Source: DASTFP01 sp963816855 | GTDB lineage: Bacteria; Verrucomicrobiota; Verrucomicrobiia; Chthoniobacterales; Terrimicrobiaceae | NCBI GenBank assembly: GCA_963816855.1 | Contig: CAWFMA010000038.1 | Location: forward strand, 1 to 64,000 | DNA length: 64,000 nucleotides | Reading direction: 5' to 3' | Part shown: in pieces, positions 36,581 to 45,623 of the stretch | Layout: each line of letters begins with the position of its first letter | How positions within the stretch are numbered: position 1 is the stretch's first letter | The notes under the pieces: model-generated | Seen by the model: the letters and a program-made list of their open reading frames with translations, nothing else | Databases searched by the model: none | Told to the model about the DNA's origin: nothing | Made by a program: the position numbers and the translations under genes

Positions 36581-37090
36581 ATGGCAAAACCGTTCATCCT
36601 TTTTATCGAAGATGAGGTGGATCACTTCGAGGCGGTTAAGGAACATCTCGAACCCGACTTCAAGTGCAAACGATCCAGTGCGCTTCAATTCGAAGCCATT
36701 GCGAAAGAAATCGAAGAACTCAAGCCTATCGCGGTCGTTCTTGACCTGATGCTGTTCTCCTCGTCGATGGTGGCGAAAGCTGCTGCGGCAGCCTTTCGCC
36801 GATCGATCGCCGCGCTCGAGGCGCAATCCGGGATCCAACGATCCCCGAACCGCCTCGCAACAACCGAAGACGCTTCGGTGGAGATTCCCCTAATGGCGAG
36901 CGACTGGCTTCGCGCGCTAAAGATGAGATGCCCAGGGGTTCCGATAGTGGCATTCTCTCAACTCGAGGCGACAGCGGTTTCGCTTGAAGAACTTGTCGCA
37001 AGCGCCATTGCCAAACGTCTCGACACGAACGGCGGGCTCGTTAATGGCAGGGAATTTTCCGAGAAGGTGCGAGAGTTGATCAAGGGCTAG
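36581..37090 (+). CDS. Receiver-domain protein with internal insert
   Basis: 169 residues from MAKPFILFIEDE. The acidic pair (IEDE), phospho-acceptor Asp (AVVLDLML), Ser switch (IVAFSQ) and Lys (IAKRLD) of a response regulator are kept, but about 60 residues rich in Ala/Arg are inserted between the Asp and the switch. No output domain. Same strand as the TPR/degenerate-kinase gene, so the two are probably an operon and partners. Confidence 0.75.
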   Translation: MAKPFILFIEDEVDHFEAVKEHLEPDFKCKRSSALQFEAIAKEIEELKPIAVVLDLMLFSSSMVAKAAAAAFRRSIAALEAQSGIQRSPNRLATTEDASVEIPLMASDWLRALKMRCPGVPIVAFSQLEATAVSLEELVASAIAKRLDTNGGLVNGREFSEKVRELIKG

Positions 37091-37580
37091 AGCAAATGCC
37101 GAGAGAAATTACCAAATGCCGAGGGGCAATGGAGGCGCAATCGTGTGCGCCGCTCTCAGCAGCCGCTGCGGGTGAAAACATTTAGCCAACAGCAACTCTC
37201 TTTGATAACAATGCATTGCGAGCAACTCGAACGTGAGTTCGCGTCTGGCTAAAGCCTGTTGCAAAGGTCGCTAAGACTAGCTTTGGAGTCCACCGCGAAT
37301 TTTTTAAAAGATTACGAGTTACGGCTTTTGTGAGATAATTGCAGTGATCCGAGGCTTCAGCGCCACGCCTCTCTGTTCGGGTTTGCTTTCTTCAAAGAAC
37401 TCATCTGTCTCAAGGACCGCCCCTAGAGGCCAGATTGATCTCCTCCTCGATGCTCCCAAGTTTGATAGCCATTTGGCTTGCGGGCACTGGCCGGCCGCCG
37501 CTAACGCTCCATGCATTTTGGCCGCTCCACCATTGCCCCGACCGTCTGCTGCGCTGTGTGGTGCTCAAGCATCTCAAAGG
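37091..37580. other. Intergenic, nothing recognised
   Basis: About 490 bases between the receiver gene and the acetyltransferase remnant. The frames here are short, and the DNA is AT-richer around 37190-37340. No repeats or RNA structure found by eye. Confidence 0.5.
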
Positions 37581-38198
37581 CTAGTCGTTTTGCAGGCTCG
37601 AAGAGGAATTCCAGTAGAACGACCAGGTGTGGAGGGGGCCGACGTCGGCTTCGGAGCCTTTGAGAAAGCCGGCTTTTTCATAGGAGGGCAGGTTGCTTTC
37701 GCACTCAGTATTGAGCGTGATGCCCGTGGACTCGGGATGAGACTGTGCCCTGTCTTTCAAGGCATCGATCAATTGACGCCCCATACCCCGGCCCTGTGTG
37801 TCGGGACGGATGCCGATCATGCCAAGGTAGTGCGCGACGTGTCCCGGGTCGGTCGCTTCGCACGCCTCGTTGTAGCGGTCGAACCGCGCCATGGCTTTCC
37901 GCCCAAGCCGCCCCTCAACCTGAGCATGGTATTCTGTGTGTTCGGGCGGCATAGGATTTCTTTTGGCGGACTGACGACTGCGACCCCAAGAAGGTCGTTC
38001 GCGTCATGCAGTCCGATCAGCGGGATATTACGCGTGAGGCGCGCGTCGACGAAGAAGCCAATGAGCTCCCGGACCTTGCTGCCGTATTCGGGATCCGCTT
38101 CGCCAATGACAGCGCAGGACGGCATAGTCGTGAAACGCCGCGCAAAGGATGTTCAAAGCGGCGACCTTGTGACTACGATAAAGATCGCGCAAGGTCAT
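37581..38198 (-). pseudogene. GNAT acetyltransferase, two frameshifts
   Basis: Reads MTLRDLYRSHKVAALNILCA from 38198, moves frame near 38115 to IGEADPEYGSKVRELIGFFV, moves again near 37955 to MPPEHTEYHAQVEGRLGRK, and ends with the acetyl-CoA motif IGIRPDTQGRGMGRQLIDAL and NLPSYEKAGF. All parts of one GNAT protein of about 205 residues are there but not in one frame. Confidence 0.75.
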
Positions 38199-38351
38199 GG
38201 GGAATCTGTTCTTAGTGAGATCGACATACCCTTCAATCGTCGGGAATCCCCGCCGCTAATACCACGAGAGCACTAGCATTGCTATCGCAAAGATGAGTGG
38301 TGCCGCGCTGCGCCTGTGTGGGATGCAAATTTGAGCGACGCCGACATCCAC

Positions 38352-38480
38352 TCATAAGTCAATGCCGGCAATGTAGCTACTGTCGTCGGAGGCCTGAAAC
38401 ACGGCGGCCATGGCGATGCCGACAGCGATTCTCTTTGAGACTCCGGTGACAACGGCAACCTTGTCCGTTAGCGGTTTCAT
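38352..38480 (-). pseudogene. SDR gene with internal deletion (42 codons left)
   Basis: MKPLTDKVAVVTGVSKRIA, the N-terminal cofactor motif of an SDR, runs directly into VFQASDDSSYIAGIDL, the SDR C-terminus. About 200 residues between them are gone, in frame. It lies next to an intact SDR gene, with four bases between, possibly its former operon neighbour. Confidence 0.7.
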
Positions 38481-38484
38481 AGCC

Positions 38485-39489
38485 TTAGAAATTTGTGGAA
38501 AGGCCGAGGAGTCGTTCGCTCAAATCCCACAGGCGGCGGGCTTTGGCAGGGTCAATCGCGTAGGGTCTCACGCCTCCTCGCTTCATCGCGTCCACATTGG
38601 GTGCGGCCTGCCCGGAATCATCCTCGTTGAGCGGTGCGATGTCGTTGTCTTCGCAATACACACCGCCGATATCGTCGAGCTTCGGGCTGGTTGCGCACCA
38701 GACGATGGTGGAAGCACCTTGCTCGACGCTCTTCAATCCCTTGGCCGGGTCAACGACCGGATTACCGTGTTCGTCGAGCCCTCCCGCCTGTCGGATTTGC
38801 TCCCGCGTCATATGTTTGGCGAGTCCTGTATTCACAATACCTCCGGGATGCAGAGAGAATGCGCGGACATTTTCCCTCTGACCGCGACGGTCGAACTCGA
38901 CTGCGAAAAGAACGTTTGCGGTTTTCGATTGTCCGTAAGCCAGCCAGGGATCGTAGGCGCGATGCTCAAAGTTAGGGTCATCGAAATCGACGGGCGAAAA
39001 CCAGTGTCCCCTAGACGAAACCGAGACAACCCTCGCGCCCTTTGCCCGCCGGAGTGCGGGCCAGAGGCGAGTCGTGAGCTGGAAGTGCCCGAGATGATTC
39101 GTGGCAAACTGATGCTCGAATCCGCGGCTGTCCCGAGTGAGCGGGCAGGCCATGATGCCGGCATTGTTCACCAGCAGGTGCAGGGGTTGGGCATCGGCTA
39201 CGAACCTCTCCGCGAACGTGTCGATCGAGGCGGGATCGAGCAAGTCCATCGCCTCGACCTCGACGCCGGGAATGGCGGCCAGCGCCGTGGTGGCCCGCGT
39301 CACATCGCGCGCCGGCACGATCACCCGTGCGCCTGCGCCAAGCAGGATGCGGACGGTCTCCCGACCGAGGCCGGAATAACCGCCCGTGACGATCGCTACT
39401 TTTCCCGCGAGGGCGATGCCATGGATGACATCGGCAGCCGTCGATGTGATACCAAATCCGGAGCCTACAGGTTGCTGGTGTGTCGACAT
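38485..39489 (-). CDS. SDR family NAD(P)-dependent oxidoreductase (retinol dehydrogenase-like)
   Basis: 334 residues. Cofactor motif VTGGYSGLGRE, NNAGIMACPL, catalytic SSRG and YGQSKTANVLFA (YxxxK) are present, with the long substrate loop of the RDH/WWOX-like group. Intact start and stop. It is followed by the deleted SDR gene on the same strand. Substrate unknown. Confidence 0.9.
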   Translation of the reverse strand: MSTHQQPVGSGFGITSTAADVIHGIALAGKVAIVTGGYSGLGRETVRILLGAGARVIVPARDVTRATTALAAIPGVEVEAMDLLDPASIDTFAERFVADAQPLHLLVNNAGIMACPLTRDSRGFEHQFATNHLGHFQLTTRLWPALRRAKGARVVSVSSRGHWFSPVDFDDPNFEHRAYDPWLAYGQSKTANVLFAVEFDRRGQRENVRAFSLHPGGIVNTGLAKHMTREQIRQAGGLDEHGNPVVDPAKGLKSVEQGASTIVWCATSPKLDDIGGVYCEDNDIAPLNEDDSGQAAPNVDAMKRGGVRPYAIDPAKARRLWDLSERLLGLSTNF

Positions 39490-39649
39490 TCGATTTTGGG
39501 CTCGTTGATTCTCTTCAGTGAAGCTTCTTACTTCAGGTGCTTCTTCAGCATCTCCTTTTAACCCACTTTTATTCCGACTTTCTCAACTGGCGACGAAAAA
39601 GCGGTTTTTTTGTGGGGTTGATGACCCGCGAGGAAACTGATAAATACAG

Positions 39650-39898
39650 GGGGAAGGTTCGCGGAAGTCCTTGCAGTGAAGACCGTTGCGACTGCGCTGG
39701 CGCTCCTTTTGGTCCAGTCGAAAGGCTTATTTGGGAAACTGTGCCGGGCGGTATTCTTCATGCCCTATGCGATCCCTACCGCCATCGGAGCGTCGATCTG
39801 GGGCTACATGTACTCGCCAAACCTTCGCCCTTCAACCAGTCTATCAGGGACCAATCGGCTTCCTTTTGCCGGGCCTGGTCCTGTTCTCGATCGCGTGA
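39650..39898 (+). pseudogene. Carbohydrate ABC permease remnant (MalF type)
   Basis: Reads VKTVATALALLLVQSKGLFG then AVFFMPYAIPTAIGASIWGY, core spans of a sugar permease, then shifts frame to GPIGFLLPGLVLFSIA. No start and no C-terminal half. It belongs to a family different from the intact permeases at 9938 and 10888. Confidence 0.6.
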
Positions 39899-40012
39899 AA
39901 AATACTCGCCTGGAAGGCGAAGGGAAGGCTGGTAGCCGCCTCGATCGCCTCGTCCAGATCCGTGAACGCAGGTGACCGGGCCGAACACCTCTTCATTTGA
40001 CCAGCTTCTTTT
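39898..40012 (-). pseudogene. Aldehyde dehydrogenase remnant
   Basis: NEEVFGPVTCVHG in one frame and TDLDEAIEAATSLPFAFQAS in the next are the late part of an aldehyde dehydrogenase. It meets the permease remnant tail to tail at 39898. About 40 codons. Confidence 0.6.
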
Positions 40013-40059
40013 TCTTGATCGCCGACCTCTTTCAGGGCCAACTATGGAGGCGATTACAC

Positions 40060-41028
40060 ATGGAGTACCGCTTAGTTGGGAGAACAGGAATACACGTGTC
40101 CAGTCTATGCTTCGGCACGATGTCCTTTGGAGGCATTGCCAACGAGTCAGCATCGATGGAGATGTACCGTAGCTGCCGCGAAGTCGGCATCAACTTCTTC
40201 GACTGCGCTAACGTCTATAACGGAGGAAGAGCGGAGGAGATTTTAGGCCGATGTATTCAGGGGCACCGGGATGAAGTGGTGCTTACCACTAAGGTGTACG
40301 GCATCATGGGAACAGGTGTGAACGACAAGGGCTTGTCCCGCCGACATATCATGCTCGCTGTAGAAAAGAGCTTGAGGCGTCTAGGTACCGACCGTGTTGA
40401 GCTATACTTTATTCATGCGTTCGATGCTGCGCCAGCGATTGAAGAGCCACTGCGCGCTATGGACGATCTGCAGCGCCAAGGGAAAATTCTTTACCCCGCT
40501 GTTAGCAATTGGGCGGCCTGGCAGATCGCGAAGGCACTCGGCATCTCTGCGAAGGAGAGCCTCGCTCGCTTCGAGTGCATGCAACCTATGTACAACCTGG
40601 TGAAACGGCAGGCGGAGGTGGAATTGCTGGCGCTTGCCCAGTCGGAACGGGTAGGCGTGATTTCGTACAGTCCGCTGGGGGGCGGATTACTGACTGGCAA
40701 GTATAGCGTCGGCAAGAAACCGCCTTCCGGCCGTCTCATCGAACAAGACAATTATGCTCGCCGATACCGTGAGGAACAATATTATGAAGTGGCTGATAGA
40801 TTCGCAGCCTACGCACGGGAACGAGGCATACATCCGGCTACGCTCGCGGTTGCCTGGGTGAAATCGCATTCCGCGATTACGGCGCCGATCATTGGAGCCC
40901 GCAACATTGAACAGCTAAAGCCCTCACTCGATTCGCTAAGTATCGACATGACCCCGGAGTGGCGGCAGGAGATATCGGCGTTATCGATCGCCCCGCCACC
41001 GGCAACGGATCGCTCGGAAGAAGCCTAA
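40060..41028 (+). CDS. Aldo/keto reductase
   Basis: 322 residues from ATG 40060, with TGGAGG nine bases upstream. The TIM-barrel reductase motifs are seen: GINFFDCANVYNGGRAEEIL (catalytic Asp and Tyr), VVLTTKVYG (Lys), YFIHAFDA (His) and the C-terminal NADPH-binding APIIGARNIEQLK. Intact, surrounded by remnants of carbohydrate genes. Confidence 0.9.
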   Translation: MEYRLVGRTGIHVSSLCFGTMSFGGIANESASMEMYRSCREVGINFFDCANVYNGGRAEEILGRCIQGHRDEVVLTTKVYGIMGTGVNDKGLSRRHIMLAVEKSLRRLGTDRVELYFIHAFDAAPAIEEPLRAMDDLQRQGKILYPAVSNWAAWQIAKALGISAKESLARFECMQPMYNLVKRQAEVELLALAQSERVGVISYSPLGGGLLTGKYSVGKKPPSGRLIEQDNYARRYREEQYYEVADRFAAYARERGIHPATLAVAWVKSHSAITAPIIGARNIEQLKPSLDSLSIDMTPEWRQEISALSIAPPPATDRSEEA

Positions 41029-41034
41029 GAGCAG

Positions 41035-41200
41035 GCACCATAAAACGCCATCCAGGCGGGGCCGGAGCGTGGATCCGCCTGGCAAGATCTGAGAGCGATC
41101 GAACACACCGATGTTATCCATCCCAAGGAAACCGCCGGGAAACAGATTCTCACCGTTTGCGTTTTTACGTTCACCCACCACCCGTGTGGTGTCATTTCTC
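41035..41200 (-). pseudogene. Glycoside hydrolase (MGH1/GH63-like) remnant
   Basis: NANGENLFPGGFLGMDNIGV then FDRSQ and later RLDGVLWC matches a highly conserved stretch of MGH1-like glucosidases (usually FLGLDNIGVFDRS then EQADGTAWM). Only this piece survives, between the aldo/keto reductase and the IS630 element. Confidence 0.6.
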
Positions 41201-41327
41201 TGTAAAGAGCGCGACCGGACCACGAAGTGTCGGCGCCGTGCCAATATTGAGCAGATAATCGCCGAGCGACTCATGACGGAGCGAGAGCCTGTATCCGCCT
41301 CCCGGCGTGATGCCTGGTTTCGTGCTA

Positions 41328-42444
41328 GTGCAGTGTAACGCATGAAGCTGATGGTCTTAAGGGATACGACGGTCGGTATGTCGATAGGTCCACTTGAAGG
41401 GTTTGGCGCTTTTGTTGTGGCCCTTGATATAGGCGGCGATTTTGCGAGCGAGGTCAGCTTTGGAAGTGAAGATGCCGCGGGGGAGCAGATCGCGCTGAAT
41501 TTTTGGAGAACCAGAGTTCGACCTGATTGAGCCAGGAAGAGTAAGTTGGGGTGTAATGGATTTGAAGGTTAGGATGAAGCGCGAGGAACTCAGTCACAGC
41601 CCTGGTCTTGTGCGCCGAAAGGTTGTCGGGCGATGACCTGGATCTCCTTTTCCAGGGGTTGCGTGGCGACCACGTCGGCCAGAAAGGCGACGAACTCGGC
41701 GCTGGTGTGGCGCAGGGCCGTTTTGCCCAGGACTTGCCCGCTGGCAACCTCCAGGGCGGCATAAAGGGAAAGAGTGCCCTGCCGGAAATATTCAAACCCA
41801 TGGCGCTCGGCGCGGCCGGGCGACAGAGGCCAGACCGGATCGAGGCGATCGAGCGCCTGAATGGCCGTCTTTTCATCGACACAAAAGACGGCGGCGTGGG
41901 TCGGAGGCTTAAGGTAGAGAGCGATAATGGCGGCCGCCTTGGACTCGAAATCCGGGTCATCGCTGGCCATGTCGTGACGCCGCCGGGAAGGTTGCAGACC
42001 AACCTTGGTCCAGACGCGGGCCACTCTCATGTGGCTGAGGCCCAGTGCGGCGGCAAGTTTGCGCGAGCTCCAATGCGTGGAGCCGTCGGCCGGCTTGCGA
42101 GGCAAGGTCCAATTAATAATGCGGGCTTCCAAGCGCTCAGTGCCTGGAGCTACGGCCTTGCCCGGATGGCGTCCCCAGAGACCGGAGATTCGTCCTTCTA
42201 GAAAACGGTCTCGCCAGAGTTTGACGGTATTGACCCTGCAAGATTGGCTGCGACTGACCCCGGCCAACGTTTGCCCGCCAGTCAAACCAAGGATAATCCG
42301 CGCTCTCCGAACCTCGTCGGCCCGGCCGCCTTGGCTGCGGCTCATCCCTCCCAACTCACGTCGCTCCGGCGGACTCAATCTGAAAGGTGCTGGCATGAAG
42401 AAATGCCTACCACACACTAGTCAGATGTCACTGTTACACTGCAC
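41328..42444 (-). mobile_element. IS630-family insertion sequence
   Basis: Perfect inverted ends GTGCAGTGTAAC at 41328-41339 and 42433-42444, each flanked by TA (41326-41327 and 42445-42446), the target duplicated by this family. With the TA and the next base, the match extends to 15 (CTAGTGCAGTGTAAC). Length 1117. Encodes one transposase, now frameshifted. Confidence 0.9.
41357..42396 (-). pseudogene. IS630 transposase, two frameshifts
   Basis: From MPAPFRLSPPERRELGG: helix-turn-helix region, then catalytic Asp in VFCVDEKTAIQALDR. At the second Asp the frame breaks: VIARQPFGAQ where VIADNLSAHKT is expected, one extra C in a C-run. The next part keeps YSSWLNQVELWFSK with the final Glu, and then one extra A in an A-run breaks it again (KIQRDLLPRGIFTSKADLA in the third frame). 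Ends at TAA 41357. Confidence 0.85.
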
Positions 42445-42553
42445 TAGATGCTGGATGAGATCCGATGACCCGCCGCAAGAGTAGAGCCGCCGGCAATAGC
42501 TGCGTACAGTCACCGCTTCCCAGAGACACGACTCACTTCTATCAACACGTCTT

Positions 42554-43750
42554 ATGGCGATGGTGCAATGCAAAGAATGTGGCGGTGAAATATCCGAAAC
42601 CGCCAACACTTATCCGCACTGTGGCGACGTCATCAAGGAGCCGAAGCCGAAGTTCTCGCTCCTTGATCTGATTCAGAAGATCTCGATTCCGGTCGTTTTG
42701 TCGGTCGCGGGCACGTTGATCACTATTCTGACCTATTTTAGTATGGAAGGAGAGCGGCTGATGGAGCAGACGCGGAAGCTCCTGGCCGACGCATTCGACA
42801 AAGATCCGATTAAACAGCAGTATTGCATTTTCTATGTGGACCATTTGCTTGCGTCAGGGCGCATCTCCCCGGAGATGACAGTTAGCGTCTTATCGACGGT
42901 GGCGGCGAATGCAACCAATGAGACCGTCAGGCTCGATGCCCTTCGCATGATGCCGCAGCTACTCGCGCAACAGACTCACCAACAAGAGCTAAAGCCTCTC
43001 CTGGTGCGGGGCATTTCGAGCCTGATTCCAACCGTGACGGAAGTCGAAGTCTTAAGGAGGCAACTAATGCTCGACATTCATACGCTGGTCGACGCCGATG
43101 AATCTTACAGAGAATCGCTGATTACCGAGCTATCGGCTTTGGACCTGAGTTGGAGCTTTATCAATAACAAGGCAGGGGGGATCCCGATCAAAAGCAAATC
43201 CGCGTTGGGCTTCAGATAAAGCTGGCCCTGCTTAGCCTCGTGCAAGACTACCGTCGCCTCCAGGAGATTGCCGCAGGTTTGGTAGACCTTGCCAAGCCTT
43301 CCACCGAGCTTTCAAAGTTTGTCAGTGATCAACTGAATATGTTCGTGATTTCGAGTCCGAGGACAGCGCTCCGGGTGATAGCCGGATCAACCATACAATC
43401 ACTCAATGCGGGGAATCCATTGCCGCATCCAGCTGACGAAAGCGCATACCTCCCGTTTTTATAGTCGCCGCCGATAACTCTCAGCAAATGCTGGGCGAGA
43501 AGCTGGCTCACGCGCTTGAGGAGAAAGGAATCACCGTCCAGGGCGTCAACGTTAAAAGTAACGCCAAAGAGGCTAAACTGATTACTCCTGAGAATCTGGA
43601 GATTCGTTTCTCGAAAGGCGCCAATGAAGAGCCGTTTCTGAGTGGACTGGCCGAGACAGTCAAGAGATTCACAGGCGAACAACCGAAGTTGGTCAGCGTT
43701 TCAAACTCGAGCGATCTCGAAACTACGAAATTTGGTTTCCCAAGGGCTGA
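42554..43750 (+). pseudogene. Zinc-ribbon membrane protein, frameshifted
   Basis: Starts MAMVQCKECGGEIS with a zinc ribbon missing one Cys (YPHCG instead of CPHCG), then one membrane span (SIPVVLSVAGTLITILTYF) and a helical region to 43219. The following sequence continues in other frames: LALLSLVQDYRRLQEIAAGL, then after 43450 VFIVAADNSQQMLGEKLAHA, and finally RNYEIWFPKG and stop. One protein of about 400 residues with three frame changes. The C-terminal part resembles the sensor-like tail found on some bacterial membrane proteins. Function unknown. Confidence 0.6.
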
Positions 43751-44245
43751 GCAGCCGAACAGTAGCGCAGCGGCTAGGCCGGGAAGTGCCAGCATGGCGT
43801 ATGCCATAACTCCTGACAGGGTTCTCAAATGCTGCTTCGCGACGACTTCACGCACGCGTCTCTCGCGTTCGTTGACACCTTTCAGGGCGTCAGCATGCAA
43901 GCCATTCGCAAGAGCTTTAGAGCTTTCACGACTTTGGCGTAAAGGACAACGAGGTCTCTTCGCCCTTGTACGCCTTGTGGTCGATTGATATGAACCGTCA
44001 TCCCCCATGAATAGAGATGAATTGATTCAACTGATTTACGTTGAGAGTACCGAAGAGGATTGGGGAGCAAACGCCCCATTGCTTCGCAACACCCGATCAC
44101 GGCGAAAAGCCCAATGCGCATCCCGGAAACAGATTGACAATTCCGCTCGCCGTCTTTTCTGTGCGGGTTACCCGCCAATATCCTCAGATCATTTAGCCGC
44201 GGCGGGCGCAAGCTCTCACTCTCAACGAAGTAACAGGGGAAAATC
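43751..44245. other. Intergenic, nothing supported
   Basis: About 495 bases between the broken zinc-ribbon gene and the DUF2270 gene. A plus frame from 44007 (80 codons) has no family likeness. The ribosome site for the next gene is seen at its end. Confidence 0.5.
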
Positions 44246-44923
44246 ATGAGTACATTGGTACGTCCCGCGTCGGAGCCACCGTTCAATGGGGCAGAACTCA
44301 CCATGCTCGCCCATCTATATCGGGGCGAGATGTATCGCAGCAAGGTCTGGCGAACGCGACTTGACGCGACGACCAATTGGGCCGTAGCGACCACCGGCAT
44401 CGCGCTCTCGGTCGCCTTTAGCAACGCCGAGAATTCGCCTCTTCCTCTGGTTCTGGTGGCGCTGTTAGATTTGGTGTTTCTTGCAATTGAAGCCCGTCGA
44501 TACCGCTACTTCGACATTTGGCGCACCCGCGTGCGACAGATGGAGGTTTCAATGTACGGACCGCTGCTGCGGCTCGAAGGGGTACGCGTTGACAACGGCT
44601 GGAACGAGGCGCTGGCTCTCGACTACGAGCGACTTCATTTTCACATCAGCTTTTGGGAGGCGATGGGACGCCGGCTGCGACGCAACTACTCGTTCCTGTT
44701 TATCCTTCAGGCTATCAGCTACGTAGCCAAAATATGCATTCACCCGACCCCTATCAGGTCGCTCGACCAGCTGTGGGAACATGCGGCGATCGGTCCGGTT
44801 CCGGGCGAGATCGTGCTCACTATAGGGTTTCTCTTCCACGTCGGACTGATCACACTGGCGCTCCTTACCTTAAAAGGGCAGAAAGCAGTCGGGCGTGTGG
44901 AGCGGCGTGCGAGCCGCCCTTGA
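44246..44923 (+). CDS. DUF2270 integral membrane protein
   Basis: 225 residues, recognised as DUF2270: HLYRGEMYRSKVWRTRLDAT, NWAVATTGIALSVAFS, LEARRYRYFDIWRTRVRQME (as IEARRYRYFD...), and YERLHFHISFWEAMGRRLRR. About four membrane spans, two near residues 45-85 and two near 145-215. Function of the family is unknown. GGGG ribosome site eight bases before the ATG. Confidence 0.85.
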   Translation: MSTLVRPASEPPFNGAELTMLAHLYRGEMYRSKVWRTRLDATTNWAVATTGIALSVAFSNAENSPLPLVLVALLDLVFLAIEARRYRYFDIWRTRVRQMEVSMYGPLLRLEGVRVDNGWNEALALDYERLHFHISFWEAMGRRLRRNYSFLFILQAISYVAKICIHPTPIRSLDQLWEHAAIGPVPGEIVLTIGFLFHVGLITLALLTLKGQKAVGRVERRASRP

Positions 44924-45120
44924 GAGTCGCCCACAGCGATATGTATCCAGTGCCGGTCCGTACCAAGGGCAATGATGATCTTATCCCCTGGGAACGCACC
45001 ATCACCGCGCTGTTGCGGCTAGAGGAGTCCAGCCGGTAACCGCACCATCATGGCCGATCTCGTTTAAGGACCAACGGGAGGGACGCTGCGATAAGGTGCA
45101 ATAGATAGGTCGAGGGCAAA

Positions 45121-45420
45121 CGGAGGGCGGTAAGGATTCTGGTAAAAAACACACAGATCGTCGAATTCCCGGTAGTGAACGCCAAAAGCGATGTGTGAAT
45201 GCCTCTCGGCTTCGATTTGGACGATCAGATGATTGCCGAAAACGCTTTACATGGCCGTTCCATACTCGATCTGCTGATCAACGGATAGTGTTGTCAGTCT
45301 TATCGCCGCTCAAACGAGAAGAATCCCAGCCATTTTCACCCAATCTCAACCTGCGCCGAGACAGTTTGTGGCCGAATCATCAAACTGTGTGTTTTTTACC
45401 AGAATCCTTACCGCCGTCCG
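45121..45420. mobile_element. MITE-like element with 36-base terminal inverted repeats
   Basis: Arms 45121-45156 and 45385-45420 are inverted copies with a single mismatch in 36 bases (core GGTAAGGATTCTGGTAAAAA). The 300-base unit has no coding frame of note, so it would need a transposase in trans. Long terminal repeats with no gene is the MITE pattern. I cannot name the parent family. Confidence 0.75.
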
Positions 45421-45623
45421 TATTAAGCCTCTAGGACTCAAGTTCATTCGCTGATCGCTTCATTCGGATTGCGGGGCAGATGCTTCGCTTCCGGAGCCAT
45501 TAACCATGCATCATCCGGTTAAATGTGGTTTTCGACTTTGCAAATTGCTGGCCAACAGCGCATTGACGACGTTTCTATTGCAATGTCCTGAATCTTCACG
45601 GTGAGTCGCCAAACAGCCATCCC

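Noticed and set aside
38410..39561. 383-codon plus-strand open frame
   Set aside because: It is the antisense shadow of the intact SDR gene at 38485-39489, which has all SDR motifs. The plus frame has no family-like segment.
41357..42396. Programmed frameshifting in the IS630 transposase
   Set aside because: The breaks destroy the catalytic Asp segment and occur in C- and A-runs at two places. Mutation or sequencing error explains them better.
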